A stretch of DNA of 60,714 nt from JAGVVZ01 sp964372465 (GCA_964372465.1 CAYJRA010000004.1:1-60714), one strand, 5' to 3'; shown: positions 1 through 7,820, counted from the first letter of the stretch. Program-made: numbers and translations. The notes: generated from the sequence alone by a model not told the origin.

Positions 1-30
1 GCCCAATCATAGCCACTATATCACCGACGC

Positions 31-336
31 TTATCCAAATATAGCACCAAATCCTTCTGCAGCTTTTTGTTCTTCCGTCTTTATTTTTTCTATTACCTCT
101 TCCTTCTCTTTTCCTTCAGTCATTTTTACAATTCTACCAATCAATTCTTTTGCTTTTTTGCAAATTTTTTCAGTTGCAGAAATATAACAATAATACCCTT
201 CATCTTTCATACCCAAGCCAGAAGATTCTCTGAATATCAAACTTCCTCTTGCAACTACGTCATCTCCCATTAGCAGTCTTTTTACCTCTTCAAGATTACT
301 TCTTTCGAATTTGAATATAATATCCATTTGCTTCAC
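31..336 (-). CDS. Unknown 101-aa protein
   Basis: I do not recognise the family. The product is a small soluble protein with no signal peptide or membrane segment. The N-terminal half looks like a short beta-rich unit (MDIIFKFERSNLEEVK), and the C-terminal half is a charged, probably helical segment rich in Lys and Glu. The ATG is preceded by an AT-rich promoter shared with the intergenic space before the tRNA-Thr gene. It is probably a genuine archaeal gene, because codon use and length look natural and there is no competing frame, but no function can be assigned. Confidence 0.6.
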   Translation of the reverse strand: MKQMDIIFKFERSNLEEVKRLLMGDDVVARGSLIFRESSGLGMKDEGYYCYISATEKICKKAKELIGRIVKMTEGKEKEEVIEKIKTEEQKAAEGFGAIFG

Positions 337-391
337 TTATACTAAGGTAATAATTAGAATTATATATAAAAAACAGTTGTATCATCATTAA

Positions 392-476
392 AGCCTCGAG
401 CGAGGATCGAACTCGCGACCTCCTGTTTTCCTGTAACTTACGAGACAGGTGCTCTACCAAGCTGAGCTATCGAGGC
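392..476 (-). tRNA. tRNA-Thr(CGU) with 11-nt intron
   Basis: The minus strand folds as a full cloverleaf: acceptor GCCTCGA/TCGAGGC, D-stem GCTC/GAGC, T-stem GCGAG/CTCGC, and anticodon stem CCTGT/ACAGG. The loop reads CT-CGT-A, followed by about 11 extra bases before the 3' half of the stem, which is the standard 37/38 intron position. The discriminator base is U, usual for archaeal tRNA-Thr. No CCA is encoded. Without the intron the variable loop would be abnormally long, so the intron reading is preferred. Confidence 0.9.
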
Positions 477-544
477 ATGATAAAAATCTTTCTCTTTTAG
501 GAAAACTTAAGTTTAATACTCTTGAAGATAATACATAATACCGC

Positions 545-1528
545 ATGGAAGAAGCGATGTTGTGGTCCAAAGAAGGAAAAAACGTGAGATGTTTCCTCTG
601 CTCCTATAATTGTTTGATTCATGAAGGGGAGAGCGGAGTCTGCAAGGTTAGAGTGAATGAGAAGGGATCTTTGAAATCAAAAAATTACGGAAAGGTAACT
701 GGAACAAAAATTTCAGCGATAGAAAAAATGCCTTTGTACCATTTTTTTCCAGGCACCCAAGCATTATTCGTTACACCTAATGGAAATAATTTTGACTGGG
801 ATGGTGGAAGATCGGATAAGATTAAGGGCGATTCTTACACACCAGAAGATTTAGTCAAGACAGTTAATAAAAAAAATATCAAGATAATTGCATTTTCTGG
901 AAACGAGCCAACAATGTTTTTTGAATTTACATACAAGCTGGCTAGGATTGCCAAAAGGTACAACATAAAAACAGTGTTTTCAACCAATGGCTATATCACA
1001 TCAGAAGGAATAAAAAAGATAGGAAAATATCTTGATGCAGTTAATGTAAGATTTGTTGGTTCAGGTGAAAAAGAGCTTTATAAAAAATATTTGGATGTTC
1101 CTGATCCGCATCCAATCTTTGATTCATTGAAAAACTTCAAGAAGCACAGAGTTTTTATTGAGATTACAAATACAATAATACCTCATTACGGCGACAACGA
1201 GGATGCATACAACCATTTGACAGAATGGATTGTAAATAATCTGGGTTCTAGCGTGCCTTTTCATTTAATGGATTTCAAACCAAATGATAAAATAAGAAGC
1301 GTTCCACCACCGGCAAAATCATTGGAGCACTTTGCCAACGAAGCGCAAAGGGTTGGTTTGAGGTTTCCTTATGTTCATGGATTGGTAGAGCCAGAGTATG
1401 AGACTACATTCTGTTATAATTGCATGCAGCCAATGATTACTAGATCACAGAGTCTTTTGACAAAAATTAATTTGGAGAAAGACAGATGTCCTGGATGCGG
1501 ATTCAAACTGAATCTGGTTCTAGAGTAA
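545..1528 (+). CDS. AmmeMemoRadiSam-type radical SAM homologue lacking the [4Fe-4S] cysteines
   Basis: The 327-aa product aligns along its length with my memory of the AmmeMemoRadiSam radical SAM family (PflA-like). It has an N-terminal Cys cluster (CFLCSYNC...GVC), the YHFFPGT segment, a FSGNEPT segment matching the usual EPT motif, TNGYI, an EITNTIIP strand, and a C-terminal CYNC...CPGC pair. The loop that should hold CxxxCxxC reads GNNFDWDGG, so all three cluster-binding cysteines are replaced by Asn, Trp and Gly. It therefore cannot bind the SAM-cleaving cluster in the normal way. The N- and C-terminal Cys clusters could still bind zinc. The start is supported by a leaderless-type promoter directly upstream. 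It is probably a repurposed pseudo-enzyme. Confidence 0.8.
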   Translation: MEEAMLWSKEGKNVRCFLCSYNCLIHEGESGVCKVRVNEKGSLKSKNYGKVTGTKISAIEKMPLYHFFPGTQALFVTPNGNNFDWDGGRSDKIKGDSYTPEDLVKTVNKKNIKIIAFSGNEPTMFFEFTYKLARIAKRYNIKTVFSTNGYITSEGIKKIGKYLDAVNVRFVGSGEKELYKKYLDVPDPHPIFDSLKNFKKHRVFIEITNTIIPHYGDNEDAYNHLTEWIVNNLGSSVPFHLMDFKPNDKIRSVPPPAKSLEHFANEAQRVGLRFPYVHGLVEPEYETTFCYNCMQPMITRSQSLLTKINLEKDRCPGCGFKLNLVLE

Positions 1529-1559
1529 GCTTTTTAAAACTACAATATAAGTTAGATTC

Positions 1560-2453
1560 ATGAAACGTTTCATTATCCTGATAGTATTGCTTAGCTTACC
1601 TATTGCTTTATCTGCGTCTCCAATGAGAAGCGTTGATACCTTTTTTGATATCGCAAATCAAAACGAGGTTTATGTGAATTTGAAATTTAAGTTCGATGCA
1701 GAATCAATTAAGGAGATTAGATTCCCATTTCAGTTTACTATAAACAATCTTCAGGTTGATAATGGATCTTGCAACGTCAAAAGGGATATTGAACAATATT
1801 TGCTTTGCAGGCCATTATCTCCATTCACAGTCGGGGAGGCTGATATCAGTGTAAAATTCAGTACGAGAGATTTTATTACAAAGGAAAAAAACATCAGCAG
1901 GGTATATTTCGATCTTCCAGTCTTATGGGTAACAGATAAAATAACACTTTCTTTAAGATTGCCTGAAGGAATGGCAATATCTAGTGATGTTACCATTCCA
2001 ATTTCCCCGTCCGACGTCAATATAGTCAGTGACGGAAGAAAAATTATTTTGAAATGGAGCTTCAACAACCAAGAGCCGCAAAACATCTTACCAATAAGGG
2101 TTCATTTCGAGTCGCTGAGCGGAAACGTTCCAATAGCAAAAAATTATTCGCCAATTATAATAGTTGCATTGTTGTTTATCATATTTTTAGGTGCTATTAT
2201 ATATTGGAAAATGAGTCAGAGAAAAGCCGTGGTATTGTCTGTTCTAAATGAGAGTGAGAGAATAGCTGTTGATATTATTAGATCGCAAGGAGATCAAAAG
2301 GTCGATCAAAGATTGATCGTTGCCAACTCGGGATTTTCAAAGGCAAAGGTAAGCAGAGTAATCAAGAGCCTTGAGGAAAGGGGATTGATTGAAAGCGAGA
2401 GGACTGGAAGAAAAAATAAAATTGTGTTAAAAAAGAAGTTTGTTGAAGAGTAA
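1560..2453 (+). CDS. Membrane-anchored winged-helix regulator (COG2512-like)
   Basis: The 297-aa product starts with a signal peptide (to about residue 20), followed by a beta-rich extracytoplasmic domain, one transmembrane helix near residues 198-217, and a C-terminal cytoplasmic winged helix (SERIAVDIIRSQG... to SRVIKSLEERGLIESERTG). This is the architecture of the archaeal predicted membrane-associated transcriptional regulators. It lies 31 bases after the radical-SAM homologue and may be co-transcribed with it. The signal sensed outside the membrane is unknown. Its position just upstream of the S-layer gene makes envelope control an attractive but untested idea. Confidence 0.8.
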   Translation: MKRFIILIVLLSLPIALSASPMRSVDTFFDIANQNEVYVNLKFKFDAESIKEIRFPFQFTINNLQVDNGSCNVKRDIEQYLLCRPLSPFTVGEADISVKFSTRDFITKEKNISRVYFDLPVLWVTDKITLSLRLPEGMAISSDVTIPISPSDVNIVSDGRKIILKWSFNNQEPQNILPIRVHFESLSGNVPIAKNYSPIIIVALLFIIFLGAIIYWKMSQRKAVVLSVLNESERIAVDIIRSQGDQKVDQRLIVANSGFSKAKVSRVIKSLEERGLIESERTGRKNKIVLKKKFVEE

Positions 2454-2602
2454 TTTTTTATCTCGGTTTTAATTGCTTTGATTCGGAAAAAAATAGTTTT
2501 TACTACTATTGGAACAATTAACTCGCTGATTATGGGTTATTTTTTGAAATAGATAGTGTTTTTATATGTGTATTTATTGCTGTGGAACTGTTTCATGTAA
2601 TA

Positions 2603-2610
2603 CTTATATA
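2603..2610 (+). promoter_or_regulatory. TATA box of the S-layer gene
   Basis: CTTATATA lies about 28 bases before the first leader hairpin. Archaeal transcription normally begins 22-27 bases after the TATA box, which would put the 5' end of the mRNA close to position 2635, so that the transcript would open almost directly with the hairpin pair. Confidence 0.6.
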
Positions 2611-2638
2611 CATACCTTTATCATAGTAATTAAAGAAA

Positions 2639-2678
2639 AATAGGCAGTAGAGCCTATTACGTCCGTAGCAATACGGAC
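2639..2678 (+). promoter_or_regulatory. Tandem hairpins in the S-layer mRNA leader
   Basis: Two perfect inverted repeats stand side by side. Hairpin 1 (2639-2658) is AATAGGC / GCCTATT with a six-base loop. Hairpin 2 (2661-2678) is GTCCGTA / TACGGAC closed by the GNRA tetraloop GCAA. They lie between the predicted transcription start and the ribosome-binding site AGGTGA at 2691-2696. By analogy, such 5' stem-loops could stabilise a very abundant mRNA or control its translation. Confidence 0.75.
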
Positions 2679-2704
2679 ACAATATATATTAGGTGAAAAA
2701 AATT

Positions 2705-4951
2705 ATGAAACAAAAAGTCATTGCAGCATTTTTGACTGTAATGGCTCTTTTAGGACCAATAGCAAGTGCAGTAGATCTGGGAGACTATCCAAGTTTCCTA
2801 TTTGAAAAAGGAAATCTAGATGCATACGTAGTAGTTGGTACAGGTGCAGCTGGCGCTGATGCTGCTGGTTTGGCTTCTGACGTTGCAGGAGCTATAGACG
2901 TAGCAGTAAGACTCGCTGGTGAATCCTACACAGAAGTTTCAACTTCTGGTGGAACATCTGTATCCGGCGGTGAATCCCAGGATTTGGATTTAGGTGACAG
3001 ATTAAATGACACCGATAATTTTGGGAACACTCTAGAGGACGATGATTTAGCTGGTCTTCAAGACACATCAGTAACAATCGATATCGGAAGCGTTGATAAC
3101 GATTACGACGCCCACGATGAAGTTAGACTAGGTAACAATGCTGGCAGTCCAGCAACTGCTTTGATAGCAGTGGACACAGCATTGACCGGTACAGTAGCAA
3201 GTGCCGACGAAGATTGGAAAGACAATGTTGTCTTAGGTGCTAAGTCAGGTTCTATGGGATACTACTATGTATTCGACGATACAATAGTGGCTGGAAATTA
3301 CATAGCAAATGCAACAGAAGACGACCCAATAACATTAAATTTCTTGGGTAAGACATTAGAAATAACAGGTGCAACAGCAACATCCATAACAGCACAAGTA
3401 GGAGACGAGGTATCTTTGAACGCAGGTGACTCTGTCACAGTTGGTTCAAAGGCAGTCAAACTAGAAAACGTTGGTTCGGGTGGATCTATATTAGTCAGTG
3501 TTGACGGTGTTTCCGCCACAATAGGTGCAGACTCATCTAAGACAGTTAACGGTGTCGAAGTTAAAAACAAAGACACATTCTACTCTGATACATTCTCAGA
3601 GAGACAGGCTGTTTTAGTAGTGGGTGCTGATGCAACAAAAACCTATAACGACGGCGACGAATACATCGGTCAAGACGAAGACGATCCAGATTGGGTATGG
3701 GACTTAGCCAATTTGAATGGCGCTTCACCAAGAATTGGTGTACTATGGGATCAAAATAAAGACGATCCAGAAGATGGTGCTCCAGTGTTAGGTGGATCTG
3801 ACCCATGCTATCGCTTCCCCAACGATTTCGCAAAAGTATGCTTGGATAAAGCATCAACAAGTGAATACCAAACGTATGAATTCAAAGATTCAACAGAAGA
3901 ACTGTTCGATGAAGGTGGAACTGTTTCATTGAGTTCATCTGCCGGCGTAGTCTTATTAAAGTCTATGGGCGGAACAAAGGATGGATTCAAATTAACAGTA
4001 GGATCCACAGTTTACGAATCTGACCAAATAGCTATACAAGTCAACAACAGTGGTTCCGGTGGTTCTGGAGTAAATGTTTACTACAAAGACCACGATAACG
4101 GAAACAAATTTAGGAAAGGATTGAACAACGTAACAAGTTCATCTGCTCTTAAATTGAACTTCCAAGACGCACAACCAACATTAACAATAACAACAAACAA
4201 TGTCGCAGGTACATCTCAATTAAAGATGAACTTGACATTAGAAGGTGATACAGGAGCTGATACACTCTTCTACTTTGAAGAAAGTTCAGCATCATCTAGT
4301 GCCTTCACATATGTCGGTCACTCAGACAGCGATACAACAAAAACAGCAGATCTATTATACGGTAACACACCTGGTGCAGAAAGAGATATATCTGGATGGG
4401 AAGAAGATGTAAGAACCGGTGACGGTACCGTCTTAATGGATCCAGACTCAAACTCGCCAAGCGATGTATACAAATTGAAATTACCAGCAGACTTTGGTAC
4501 AGACTTTGAAATATCAGTAGTAGCATACGGTCCTGGAACAACCGCAACATCTGGAACAGGCGGCAAGATTAAACAAGTCGTTCCTGTTACAAGTGCTGTT
4601 GCAAAATTGGATACAGAAGTACCTAATCCAGAAACATTGGGTAAAGACCTCGTATTAGTAGGTGGGCCAGCTGTTAACAGACTAACAGCCAAGTTAATGA
4701 AATTAACATTCCCACACTACGGATCCGCAGGTGGATTGCCATTTGGTGAAGGAGAAGGATATGTATCTTACCATGCAAATGGATTTGCAACTGGACAAGA
4801 TGTTGTAACAGTTCAAGGATGGTCCGCTCAGAATACAAGAGCCGCAGCATCTGTCTTACAGCAATTTGCTTCATTCGCAAGCAAGTTAGATGGAAAGACA
4901 GCAGTCAAAGTTACTGGAAGCGCTACATCTCCTGTAGTTTCCGGTGCTTAG
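2705..4951 (+). CDS. S-layer protein
   Basis: The 748-aa secreted protein is rich in Asp, Gly, Ser, Thr and Val. A signal peptide ends near PIASA (about residue 22) and is followed by VDLGDYPSFLF, as in Methanococcus-type S-layer proteins. The C-terminus contains a VLVGGPAVNRL segment and a final segment with Y-HANGF, VVTVQGWS and TRAAASVLQQFA that match the S_layer_N/C family as I know it. The start is taken as the ATG at 2705. An in-frame GTG 12 bases earlier is part of the Shine-Dalgarno sequence AGGTGA. Codon use is more biased than in the neighbours (many ACA, GGT and TTA codons), as expected for a major protein. It has its own promoter, hairpin leader and terminator, so it is a single-gene unit. 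Confidence 0.9.
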   Translation: MKQKVIAAFLTVMALLGPIASAVDLGDYPSFLFEKGNLDAYVVVGTGAAGADAAGLASDVAGAIDVAVRLAGESYTEVSTSGGTSVSGGESQDLDLGDRLNDTDNFGNTLEDDDLAGLQDTSVTIDIGSVDNDYDAHDEVRLGNNAGSPATALIAVDTALTGTVASADEDWKDNVVLGAKSGSMGYYYVFDDTIVAGNYIANATEDDPITLNFLGKTLEITGATATSITAQVGDEVSLNAGDSVTVGSKAVKLENVGSGGSILVSVDGVSATIGADSSKTVNGVEVKNKDTFYSDTFSERQAVLVVGADATKTYNDGDEYIGQDEDDPDWVWDLANLNGASPRIGVLWDQNKDDPEDGAPVLGGSDPCYRFPNDFAKVCLDKASTSEYQTYEFKDSTEELFDEGGTVSLSSSAGVVLLKSMGGTKDGFKLTVGSTVYESDQIAIQVNNSGSGGSGVNVYYKDHDNGNKFRKGLNNVTSSSALKLNFQDAQPTLTITTNNVAGTSQLKMNLTLEGDTGADTLFYFEESSASSSAFTYVGHSDSDTTKTADLLYGNTPGAERDISGWEEDVRTGDGTVLMDPDSNSPSDVYKLKLPADFGTDFEISVVAYGPGTTATSGTGGKIKQVVPVTSAVAKLDTEVPNPETLGKDLVLVGGPAVNRLTAKLMKLTFPHYGSAGGLPFGEGEGYVSYHANGFATGQDVVTVQGWSAQNTRAAASVLQQFASFASKLDGKTAVKVTGSATSPVVSGA

Positions 4952-5001
4952 AGAAGCTGAAGTCTTAACGGACTTTGGGCCTTCTTTTTTCTTTTATTTT
5001 T
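4952..5001 (+). terminator. Intrinsic terminator after the S-layer gene
   Basis: Directly after the stop codon is a nested inverted repeat: AGAAG ... AAGTC TTAACG GACTT ... CTTCT. It is followed by a long T-rich run (CTTTTTTCTTTTATTTTTA). The structure resembles a strong archaeal terminator and would insulate the downstream gene. Confidence 0.7.
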
Positions 5002-5025
5002 ATATTCTACGAATTGTTGATGTTT

Positions 5026-5619
5026 ATGAAATTGATTTTGAAACGAAAGGAAGTTGTCAAGAAACTTCTTCTTATCATAATAATTTTGGGATTGTCTGGT
5101 GCGTTGGTTTATCTTGCTATAAGAAATAAACCGGTAACGCAAGTGGAACATCATCGTTCTATATTTTCATTTAGAGACAACGTCAAGGAAGCAGAAAAAA
5201 TAAAAGTGATTCCTGACGAGAAGCAGCTAAATGATGCCTTTTGGGATTACAGAATAAAAAATATTACATATTATTACATGCCGCTCAGTCCGAAAACAAA
5301 CGGCTATTATCAAGTTGAGGTATTTGAAATAACAAGCAAAATAACCCAGATGTTCAATACCAGAAAACCAATAATAATCCAGAAAAATTTCAATGCCGAA
5401 CAAATCTCATCTTTTAACAATATTACTAGAGAAGACGAAGTTTTGAAAATAATTTTTGTACCTCCAGAAATAGCGAATGAGACATATGTCAGAGTAGGCG
5501 GAAATAGAGTATGGATTTATGCTAGCAGTTATCGCGATTTTGATTTGGCCGTCATTAAAACAATATTGACTGCGATGTGGAAGTACACGTTAGTTGAAAA
5601 ACCTTTGTTAAAATTATAG
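5026..5619 (+). CDS. Single-pass membrane protein, unknown
   Basis: The 197-aa product has a short basic cytoplasmic tail (MKLILKRKEVVKK), one transmembrane helix (LLLIIIILGLSGALVYLAI) and an outside domain of about 165 residues. I do not recognise the domain. An upstream in-frame ATG at 4975 lies inside the S-layer terminator and is unlikely, so the ATG at 5026 (or 5020) is chosen. The 3' end overlaps the convergent pth2 gene by 6 bases. Confidence 0.6.
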   Translation: MKLILKRKEVVKKLLLIIIILGLSGALVYLAIRNKPVTQVEHHRSIFSFRDNVKEAEKIKVIPDEKQLNDAFWDYRIKNITYYYMPLSPKTNGYYQVEVFEITSKITQMFNTRKPIIIQKNFNAEQISSFNNITREDEVLKIIFVPPEIANETYVRVGGNRVWIYASSYRDFDLAVIKTILTAMWKYTLVEKPLLKL

Positions 5620-5964
5620 AAGAGGCAGATTGCCTGTTATTTCATCGATCAATTCGTTTTTTTCAGGTCCTATGCCCAGTGCTGTTAAAGTGCCGACAGG
5701 AACTTCCGTGTGCCCGCCATCTTTAACTAAGTAGCGAGGCAGTTTCAATTTCTTGGCCTTCTCATATAAACCCAATAACTTCTTTTCCGAAGAAACAGTC
5801 AATACTATTTTTTTCCCACCTTCCGATTCCCATTTTTTAATTACAGATGGCTTGGTATTTTTATAAGATCCCAGACTGGCATGAGCTGATTGCGCGCATT
5901 TTTTCCCATCGCTCATTTCAATATCCGTTCTTAATACGATGACTTGCTTGTATTTTGTATCCAT
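5614..5964 (-). CDS. pth2: Peptidyl-tRNA hydrolase, archaeal type
   Basis: Pth2 releases peptides from peptidyl-tRNAs that drop off the ribosome. The family signatures are present in order: KQVIVLRTDIEMSDGKKCAQSAHAS near the N-terminus, VLTVSSEKKL, and the C-terminal KDGGHTEVPVGTLTALGIGP. The length (about 117 aa) is normal. Two starts are possible; ATG at 5964 follows GGAGATG, whereas ATG at 5976 would overlap that ribosome-binding site. The gene is divergent from the DJ-1 gene and convergent with the unknown membrane protein. Confidence 0.95.
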   Translation of the reverse strand: MDTKYKQVIVLRTDIEMSDGKKCAQSAHASLGSYKNTKPSVIKKWESEGGKKIVLTVSSEKKLLGLYEKAKKLKLPRYLVKDGGHTEVPVGTLTALGIGPEKNELIDEITGNLPLL

Positions 5965-6036
5965 TTTCATCTCCATTTATTTTGCAATAATTGTATATAT
6001 CTTTTTATTAAGAATTATAATAATGAGGGTGATTAT

Positions 6037-6585
6037 ATGAAAACTTTACTTGCTTTGGCAGATGGGTTTGATGAGATAGAAGCAATAACAGTTCTTAGCG
6101 TTCTTCGAAGATCCAATATTCCTGTAGAAACTGTTGGCGTTATAGGCTCGACAATCACGGGCAAAAATGGCACCAGAATACAAGTTGATAAAAGATTGCC
6201 TCAAATAAATCCAAGCGAATACACAACTCTTGTTTTACCTGGTGGACCTGGTCATAACGTCTTAGCAAAAACAGCCATAGTAATGGATACAATCAAAAGA
6301 TTTGCGCAAGCTGGCAGAAACGTCGCAGCCATAGGTGAGTCAGTTTCTATATTAGCTAACTTAGGTCTGTTAGAAGGTAAAAAAGCTACGATCACACCTG
6401 GTATGGAGAAGCTTTTGGATTATCCTCGCGATCAACCCGTTGTGATAGCTGATAACCTTATAACTTCACAAGGTCCCGGAACGGCTTTAGACTTTGCATT
6501 AGCAATAGTTAAAAAGCTTAAGGGTGATAATGAAGTAATGAGATTAAGGAAGGAGTTAGCTGTCCATGAAAAACGAGAGTACTGA
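6037..6585 (+). CDS. DJ-1/PfpI-family protein without the nucleophilic cysteine
   Basis: The 182-aa product has the DJ-1/PfpI fold markers: the N-terminal strand MKTLLALADGFDEIEA with the conserved Glu, LVLPGGPGHN, and TSQGPGTALDFALAIV near the end. The nucleophile-elbow segment, usually AAICASP or similar, reads AAIGESVS. There is no cysteine anywhere in the protein, so classic DJ-1/YajL cysteine chemistry is impossible. The start at 6037 follows GAGGGTGAT. The next gene overlaps it by 20 bases, indicating one operon. Confidence 0.85.
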   Translation: MKTLLALADGFDEIEAITVLSVLRRSNIPVETVGVIGSTITGKNGTRIQVDKRLPQINPSEYTTLVLPGGPGHNVLAKTAIVMDTIKRFAQAGRNVAAIGESVSILANLGLLEGKKATITPGMEKLLDYPRDQPVVIADNLITSQGPGTALDFALAIVKKLKGDNEVMRLRKELAVHEKREY

Positions 6586-6781
6586 AAAGAAAATTTTGAA
6601 AAAAATGAGCGAATCTTTGGTTGCGAATAGATCGGAGTTGTTAAAGGTAGTTAGAAGTGATGGTAAACGGGATATTGAAGATGCTATTAATTCTCTTGTG
6701 GAGAACAAGTTAATCATTCCAATATACGGATCTCACACCACCTTTGCCATCACACAAAGGGGAATCAAAGAAGCTAGATGA
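6566..6781 (+). CDS. Small winged-helix DNA-binding protein
   Basis: The 71-aa product reads as a bare winged helix: helices KKILKKMSESLV, ELLKVVRSD and IEDAINSLVENKL, then a wing (IIPIYGSHTTFAITQRG). The start overlaps the end of the DJ-1-like gene by 20 bases, so translation of the two is coupled. It is probably a local transcription regulator, though its targets are unknown. The DNA end abuts the convergent gene at 6782. Confidence 0.7.
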   Translation: MKNESTEKKILKKMSESLVANRSELLKVVRSDGKRDIEDAINSLVENKLIIPIYGSHTTFAITQRGIKEAR

Positions 6782-7021
6782 TTACTTCTTTTTCTTCGTT
6801 AGCATTTTAAAGATTGAGTAAACTGTATAGAAGAATGCAAGCCATAATACCACGCTGAGCAAAGCGCTCAACCAGTGATCTTCACCCATATGCATAAATG
6901 GCATCATTTCTTCCATTTGATGTCCAAAACTCATATCTTCTTCATGCACACCATTCGCTAAAGTTAGTGGCAGCATGGACAAAAATAAAGATATCGACAA
7001 AACTGTTAATTTAGTTTTCAT
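6782..7021 (-). CDS. His/Met-rich small membrane protein
   Basis: The 79-aa product has a signal peptide (ending near LTLANG), a short outside segment dense in His, Met, Glu and Asp (GVHEEDMSFGHQMEEMM and PFMHMGEDH), then one transmembrane helix and a basic KKKK tail. The His/Met clustering resembles copper-binding extracellular peptides. This is inference from composition only; no named family is recognised. Confidence 0.65.
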   Translation of the reverse strand: MKTKLTVLSISLFLSMLPLTLANGVHEEDMSFGHQMEEMMPFMHMGEDHWLSALLSVVLWLAFFYTVYSIFKMLTKKKK

Positions 7022-7106
7022 GTAATTATTATTTCAATCCTAGTTTAAAAACTTTCGGAATAGAAATATTGCTATATTTTAATTTTCATAATTCCAATTC
7101 TAATCT

Positions 7107-7202
7107 AGCCCGATAGTGTAGTGGTCAAACCATTATATAGGATGGGTCCAAGCACGGGAGCCTCTGGAGCTCTAAACTCAGGTTCGAATCCTGATCGGGC
7201 TA
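7107..7202 (+). tRNA. tRNA-Gln(CUG) with about 23-nt intron in the D-loop
   Basis: Acceptor AGCCCGA/TCGGGCT, T-stem TCAGG/CCTGA, and anticodon stem GGAGC/GCTCT with loop CT-CTG-GA give tRNA-Gln(CUG), with discriminator A. The D-stem is GTGT (7116-7119) paired with GCAC (7152-7155). The D-loop AGTGGTCAA is followed by about 23 extra bases that contain a CCAT...ATGG hairpin. The extra block has to be removed for a normal tRNA, so it is read as a non-canonical intron. The A1-U72 pair fits tRNA-Gln. The last bases overlap the stop codon of the convergent dedA gene. Confidence 0.85.
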
Positions 7203-7787
7203 TTTCTTCTTTTTTCTGGATATGAATCTTTCTACAACAATTGGTATTAATAACAACAGGAATAAGGAGATTATCATCAACGGCACGTTTCCTGATTTGA
7301 ATAATTTATATCCCAGATAGGATAGAATGAAAGTTCTCGGTATCGATCCGATAAAGGTGAATATCGTAAATTTTTTTACATCCATTTTTGCAATGCCCGA
7401 TGTTATTGAAAACACTTTGAATGGAATGAATGGTATCAGCCTTCCTACGAGGACAGCATATCCACCCCATTTTTTATAGAAATCGTCCAGTCCGTTCAGC
7501 CTGTCTTCCGTAATAAAAATATATTTTCCATATTTGTTCAATATTGGTCTGCCGCCGAGCTTGCCGATATAGTATCCCACAACGCCGCCGACAGTCGCTC
7601 CTAGAGTGCCCCAGACAGTGACTTCGAGAGGCGTATAGCCAAGAAGAGTTGCCGTAGCTATTGCTGCTTCTGAGGGGATAGGAATTATGCTGGATTCCAG
7701 TGCCATTGCAACGAATATGCCTAGCGGACCAAAGGCCAATGAAAAGTTCTCTAGACTTGAAACCAGAGCCTGCAGTTTATCAAACAT
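7200..7787 (-). CDS. DedA-family membrane protein
   Basis: The 195-aa integral membrane protein shows the DedA/SNARE-associated signatures: ALESSIIPIPSEAAI in the first re-entrant region, the glycine-rich GATVGGVVGYYIGKLGG, and GRLIPFIPFKVFSITSGIAKM in the second. Family members act in lipid carrier or phospholipid flipping and envelope homeostasis. Its stop codon lies inside the 3' end of the tRNA-Gln gene. It is divergent from the acyl-CoA synthetase subunit gene, separated by an AT-rich double promoter. Confidence 0.9.
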   Translation of the reverse strand: MFDKLQALVSSLENFSLAFGPLGIFVAMALESSIIPIPSEAAIATATLLGYTPLEVTVWGTLGATVGGVVGYYIGKLGGRPILNKYGKYIFITEDRLNGLDDFYKKWGGYAVLVGRLIPFIPFKVFSITSGIAKMDVKKFTIFTFIGSIPRTFILSYLGYKLFKSGNVPLMIISLFLLLLIPIVVERFISRKKKK

Positions 7788-7820
7788 AAAATTAATTTAT
7801 TATAGAAGTTTATTAATTAA

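Noticed and set aside
3298..4880. Several long minus-strand reading frames opposite the S-layer gene
   Set aside because: They are by-products of the biased codon use of the S-layer gene; they lack promoters, start signals and protein-like composition.
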